Shown here in pieces: positions 6,390-8,399 of a stretch of DNA of 8,399 bases. The notes under the pieces are model-generated. The model was not told the DNA's origin. It saw only the letters and a list, made by a program, of their open reading frames with translations, and ran no database searches. The position numbers were made by a program, and so were the translations under genes. How positions within the stretch are numbered: the first letter of the stretch is position 1; every line of letters starts with the position of its first letter. The DNA comes from Proteobacteria bacterium UBA4656 (lineage in GTDB: Bacteria; Pseudomonadota; Gammaproteobacteria; Xanthomonadales; Ahniellaceae), in contig DHLY01000142.1 of NCBI GenBank assembly GCA_002405525.1, forward strand, positions 11,153 through 19,551, read 5' to 3'.

Positions 6390-7553
6390 ATGAGTTTCCT
6401 CGCCGCCCTCCGCGATGCGCTGCGCTACGCCTGCTTCGGGCTGCTACTGGCCGTCGCCACCGCGCAGGCGAAGAAGAACGAGGAGATCGACTGGCTGTCG
6501 GTGTCCGAGACCCTGCTGCGCGACGGCGCGCTCGACCGCGCCGATGCCGCGCTCGGCAACGTCGACCCGGCCGCCGAGGGCGTCGACGGGGCCCGCTACT
6601 GGACCGTGCGTGGCCTGATCGCGATGGCGCGCAACCAGATGCCGGCCGCGGTCGAGGCCTTCGAGAAGGGCATCGCCGCCGGCACCGTGGACCCGCTGGT
6701 GCAGCTGTACCTGGCGCAGGCCTACTTCGCGCAGCAGGACTGGGCGCGCACCGTGGCCACCATCGAGCGCGCGGGCGATGCCCTCGGCGACATCGCCGGC
6801 GCGTGGTCGATGCGCGCCCACGCGCAGTGGATGCGCGGCGACCGCCAGCAGGCGCTCGACGTGCTGCGCGAGGCGACGCTGCGCTTTCCGGCCAACAACA
6901 CCTTCACCCGCCGCCAGGTGTTCTACCTGATCGAGGCCGGGCTGTACCAGGACGCCTCCACGGTGGCGCGCGAGTTCGTGCGCCGCACCGACGTCGGCCC
7001 CGACGACTACGCGGCGATCGGCGCCGCGCTGCGCCGCGCGAAGAGCCTCGACGAATCGAAGAAGCTCCTCGAGTCCGCGCGCCTGCGCTGGCCCGACAAC
7101 GACAACCTCGCCAAGGCGCTGGCCCAGACCTACCTCGACGCGAAGATGGAACTGGCCGCGGCGAACCTGCTGTCCGAGGTCGCCGAGCGCGACCCCGCGC
7201 TGCTGACCGAGGCGGCCGAGCTGTACCGCCGCGCGGGCTTTCCGACGCGCGCCCTGGCGCTGAACCAGCGCGTGCTCGATCCGCAGAAAAAACTGAAGCA
7301 GCGCGTCGGCATCCTGGCCGAACTGCGCCGGTTCGAGCAAATCGTCGCCATGGGCGACGCGCTCGCCCGCGCGCGCCTGCTCGACGACGAGGACGTGCGC
7401 TACGCGCTCGCCTACGCCACCTTCCGCGGCGGCGACTTCGACGGCGCCGAACGCCACCTCGCCGCACTGCGCCGCCCGGACCTGTTCCGCAAGGCCACGG
7501 AGCTGCGCAAGATCATGAGCGACTGCGTCGACGCGCGCTGGACCTGCGTGTGA
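6390..7553 (+). CDS. Secreted TPR-repeat protein of the TonB2 cluster
   Basis: I place the start of this 387-residue protein at the ATG at 6390, four bases after the tonB stop. The alternative GTG at 6363 would overlap tonB and add residues before the signal peptide. A Sec signal peptide is visible (Arg8 and Arg12, hydrophobic core 14-25, AQA-K cleavage near 27). The rest is a helical solenoid of TPR-like units, for example near 70-95 (YWTVRGLIAMARNQMPAAVEAFEKGI), 104-120 and 140-170, with degenerate repeats to about residue 360. The mature protein has only two Cys, at 379 and 386 near the end. A TPR gene after tonB2 is usual in TtpC-type clusters of marine gammaproteobacteria. It probably acts as a periplasmic scaffold, but its partner is unknown. 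Confidence 0.85.
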   Translation: MSFLAALRDALRYACFGLLLAVATAQAKKNEEIDWLSVSETLLRDGALDRADAALGNVDPAAEGVDGARYWTVRGLIAMARNQMPAAVEAFEKGIAAGTVDPLVQLYLAQAYFAQQDWARTVATIERAGDALGDIAGAWSMRAHAQWMRGDRQQALDVLREATLRFPANNTFTRRQVFYLIEAGLYQDASTVAREFVRRTDVGPDDYAAIGAALRRAKSLDESKKLLESARLRWPDNDNLAKALAQTYLDAKMELAAANLLSEVAERDPALLTEAAELYRRAGFPTRALALNQRVLDPQKKLKQRVGILAELRRFEQIVAMGDALARARLLDDEDVRYALAYATFRGGDFDGAERHLAALRRPDLFRKATELRKIMSDCVDARWTCV

Positions 7554-7570
7554 TGCGCCAGCGAACCTCC

Positions 7571-7655
7571 GTAGGAGCGCGCTTGCGCGCGGCCGCAGCA
7601 GCGGAGGCTTGCGGCAGGGAATGGTTGCCGCGGTCGCGCGCGAGCGCGCACCTAC
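7571..7655. repeat. REP/BIME-like inverted pair with GTAGG heads
   Basis: The left arm begins GTAGGAGCGCGCTTGCGCGC at 7571. The reverse complement of the right arm, ending at 7655, begins GTAGGTGCGCGCTCGCGCGC. About 26 bases of each arm match with three differences, and the two face each other across about 32 bases. Each arm starts with a GTAG tetranucleotide followed by its own small palindrome (GCGCGC-TT-GCGCGC), the layout of REP elements mobilised by RAYT (TnpA_REP) transposases. GTAGGAGCG-type repeats are common in Xanthomonadales intergenic regions. No RAYT gene is in the window. If transcribed it would fold into a long hairpin and could attenuate transcription between the TPR gene and the receptor gene; there is no U-tract. 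Confidence 0.8.
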
Positions 7656-7700
7656 ATCGGCCGCGCCCGTGCGGCGCAGCCCGATCGGAACCCTGACCCC

Positions 7701-8399
7701 ATGAACCGCACCCTCGGAACCCTCGCCGCGCTGGCGCTCGCCGTGCGCGCCGCGCTGGCGGCCAGCCCGGCTGAACTCAACGTCGTCGCTTTCGACGGCG
7801 AGACGCCGCTGGCCGCCGCGATCGTCGAAGTCGACGGCGACGCGATCGGCGCCACCAACGCCGACGGCACCGCCCAGCTGCAACTGCAGCCCGGCAAGCG
7901 CGTCATCGTGCTGCGGCGCGACGGCGCCGAACTGCTGCGCTACGAGATCGAGGTCGCCGAGGGCGAGAACGCGGAACTGATCGCCACCCTGCGCGACGGC
8001 GCCGAACCTTCGGTGCAGGTCGCGTCGTCGCTGGGCGCGCGCGAGACGCGCGCGGCCGCCGCGCCGACCGCCGCCGCCGACGGCCCGCCGGGCACCCTGC
8101 GCGGGCGCATCGTCAGCTCCGAGAACGGCGCGCCGATCGCCAACGCGCGGGTGTTCGTGTCCGGCACGCCGCTGGATCTGCGCACCGACGCCGACGGGCG
8201 CTTCGAGGCCCGACTGCCGCCGGGCACCTACGCAATCTCGGTGATCGCCGCCGACTACGCCGCGCAGACCCTCGAAGGCCTCGCGATCGCGGCCGAGCAG
8301 GCCACCACGCGCGACGTCGAACTGACGCCCGCCGGCCTCGAACTGCCCGAGTTCGTGGTGCTGGACCCCTATGTGCAGGGCTCGCTGGCGTCGTTCGTG
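7701..8399 (+). CDS. N-terminus of probable TonB-dependent receptor with two carboxypeptidase-regulatory-like domains (partial)
   Basis: The frame is open from the ATG at 7701 to the window edge (233 codons). A probable signal peptide spans about residues 1-21, with an unusual Arg16 inside its hydrophobic core. Residues about 25-98 form one beta-sandwich-like domain (ETPLAAAIVEVDGDAIGATNADG). After an Ala-rich linker, residues about 131-211 form a second, clearer CarboxypepD_reg-like domain (GRIVSSENGAPIANARVFVSG, then DADGRFEARLPPGTY). The last residues, LPEFVVLDPYVQGSLASFV, resemble the segment just before the plug of TonB-dependent receptors with this extension. The barrel and plug lie beyond the window, so the receptor call is inferred from this segment and the adjacent tonB operon. 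The ribosome site is weak (GGAA about 10 bases upstream). A surface-adhesion or other secreted CarboxypepD_reg protein is the alternative. Confidence 0.78.
   Translation, partial: MNRTLGTLAALALAVRAALAASPAELNVVAFDGETPLAAAIVEVDGDAIGATNADGTAQLQLQPGKRVIVLRRDGAELLRYEIEVAEGENAELIATLRDGAEPSVQVASSLGARETRAAAAPTAAADGPPGTLRGRIVSSENGAPIANARVFVSGTPLDLRTDADGRFEARLPPGTYAISVIAADYAAQTLEGLAIAAEQATTRDVELTPAGLELPEFVVLDPYVQGSLASFV

Noticed and set aside
6390..6434. TPR protein as a lipoprotein through Cys15
   Set aside because: The Cys lies in RYAC at the start of the hydrophobic core, not after it. There is no lipobox, and AQA-K gives a standard Sec cleavage site.
6444..7883. 479-codon minus-strand open frame spanning the TPR gene and into the receptor gene
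   Set aside because: It crosses the REP element and two plus-strand genes with clear signal peptides. Its composition is typical of an antisense shadow frame.

Overview
This GC-rich window most resembles a gammaproteobacterium of the Xanthomonadales/Lysobacterales group. That is an inference from three things: the codon usage, the REP-type inverted repeats beginning GTAGG, and the gene order of the TonB cluster. No taxonomic marker was searched.

Layout. Positions 1-1717 (minus strand) hold argS, arginyl-tRNA synthetase, complete at its N-terminus and cut by the window edge just before its C-terminus. Positions 1718-2405 are a long divergent intergenic region. It carries no convincing gene, but it has two perfect DnaA-box matches as an inverted pair (2057-2079), a third perfect match at 2252-2260 and a degenerate copy at 2083-2091. 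From 2406 to 7553 six tightly spaced plus-strand genes form one apparent operon: a secreted coiled-coil DUF3450 protein, a TtpC-like protein (periplasmic coiled coil plus MotA/TolQ/ExbB proton-channel domain), ExbB, ExbD, TonB and a secreted TPR-repeat protein. A 147-base gap with a REP/BIME-like inverted pair (7571-7655) then separates the operon from a plus-strand gene that runs off the right edge (7701 to >8399). That last gene encodes the N-terminus of a probable TonB-dependent outer-membrane receptor preceded by two carboxypeptidase-regulatory-like domains.

How the genes work together. The cluster matches the TonB2/TtpC type of energy-transduction system described in Vibrio and relatives. 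ExbB and ExbD use the proton motive force to drive TonB, and TtpC is an extra ExbB-like component thought to help the short TonB reach the outer membrane. DUF3450 and TPR proteins are regular neighbours of such systems, with no firmly known role. The receptor next door is the likely client; its substrate cannot be read from the N-terminus. The family-level system is known. The less explained points are the DnaA-box cluster, the tandem receptor extension, the mini-ORF bridging exbB and exbD, and the CX6C tail of the TPR protein.
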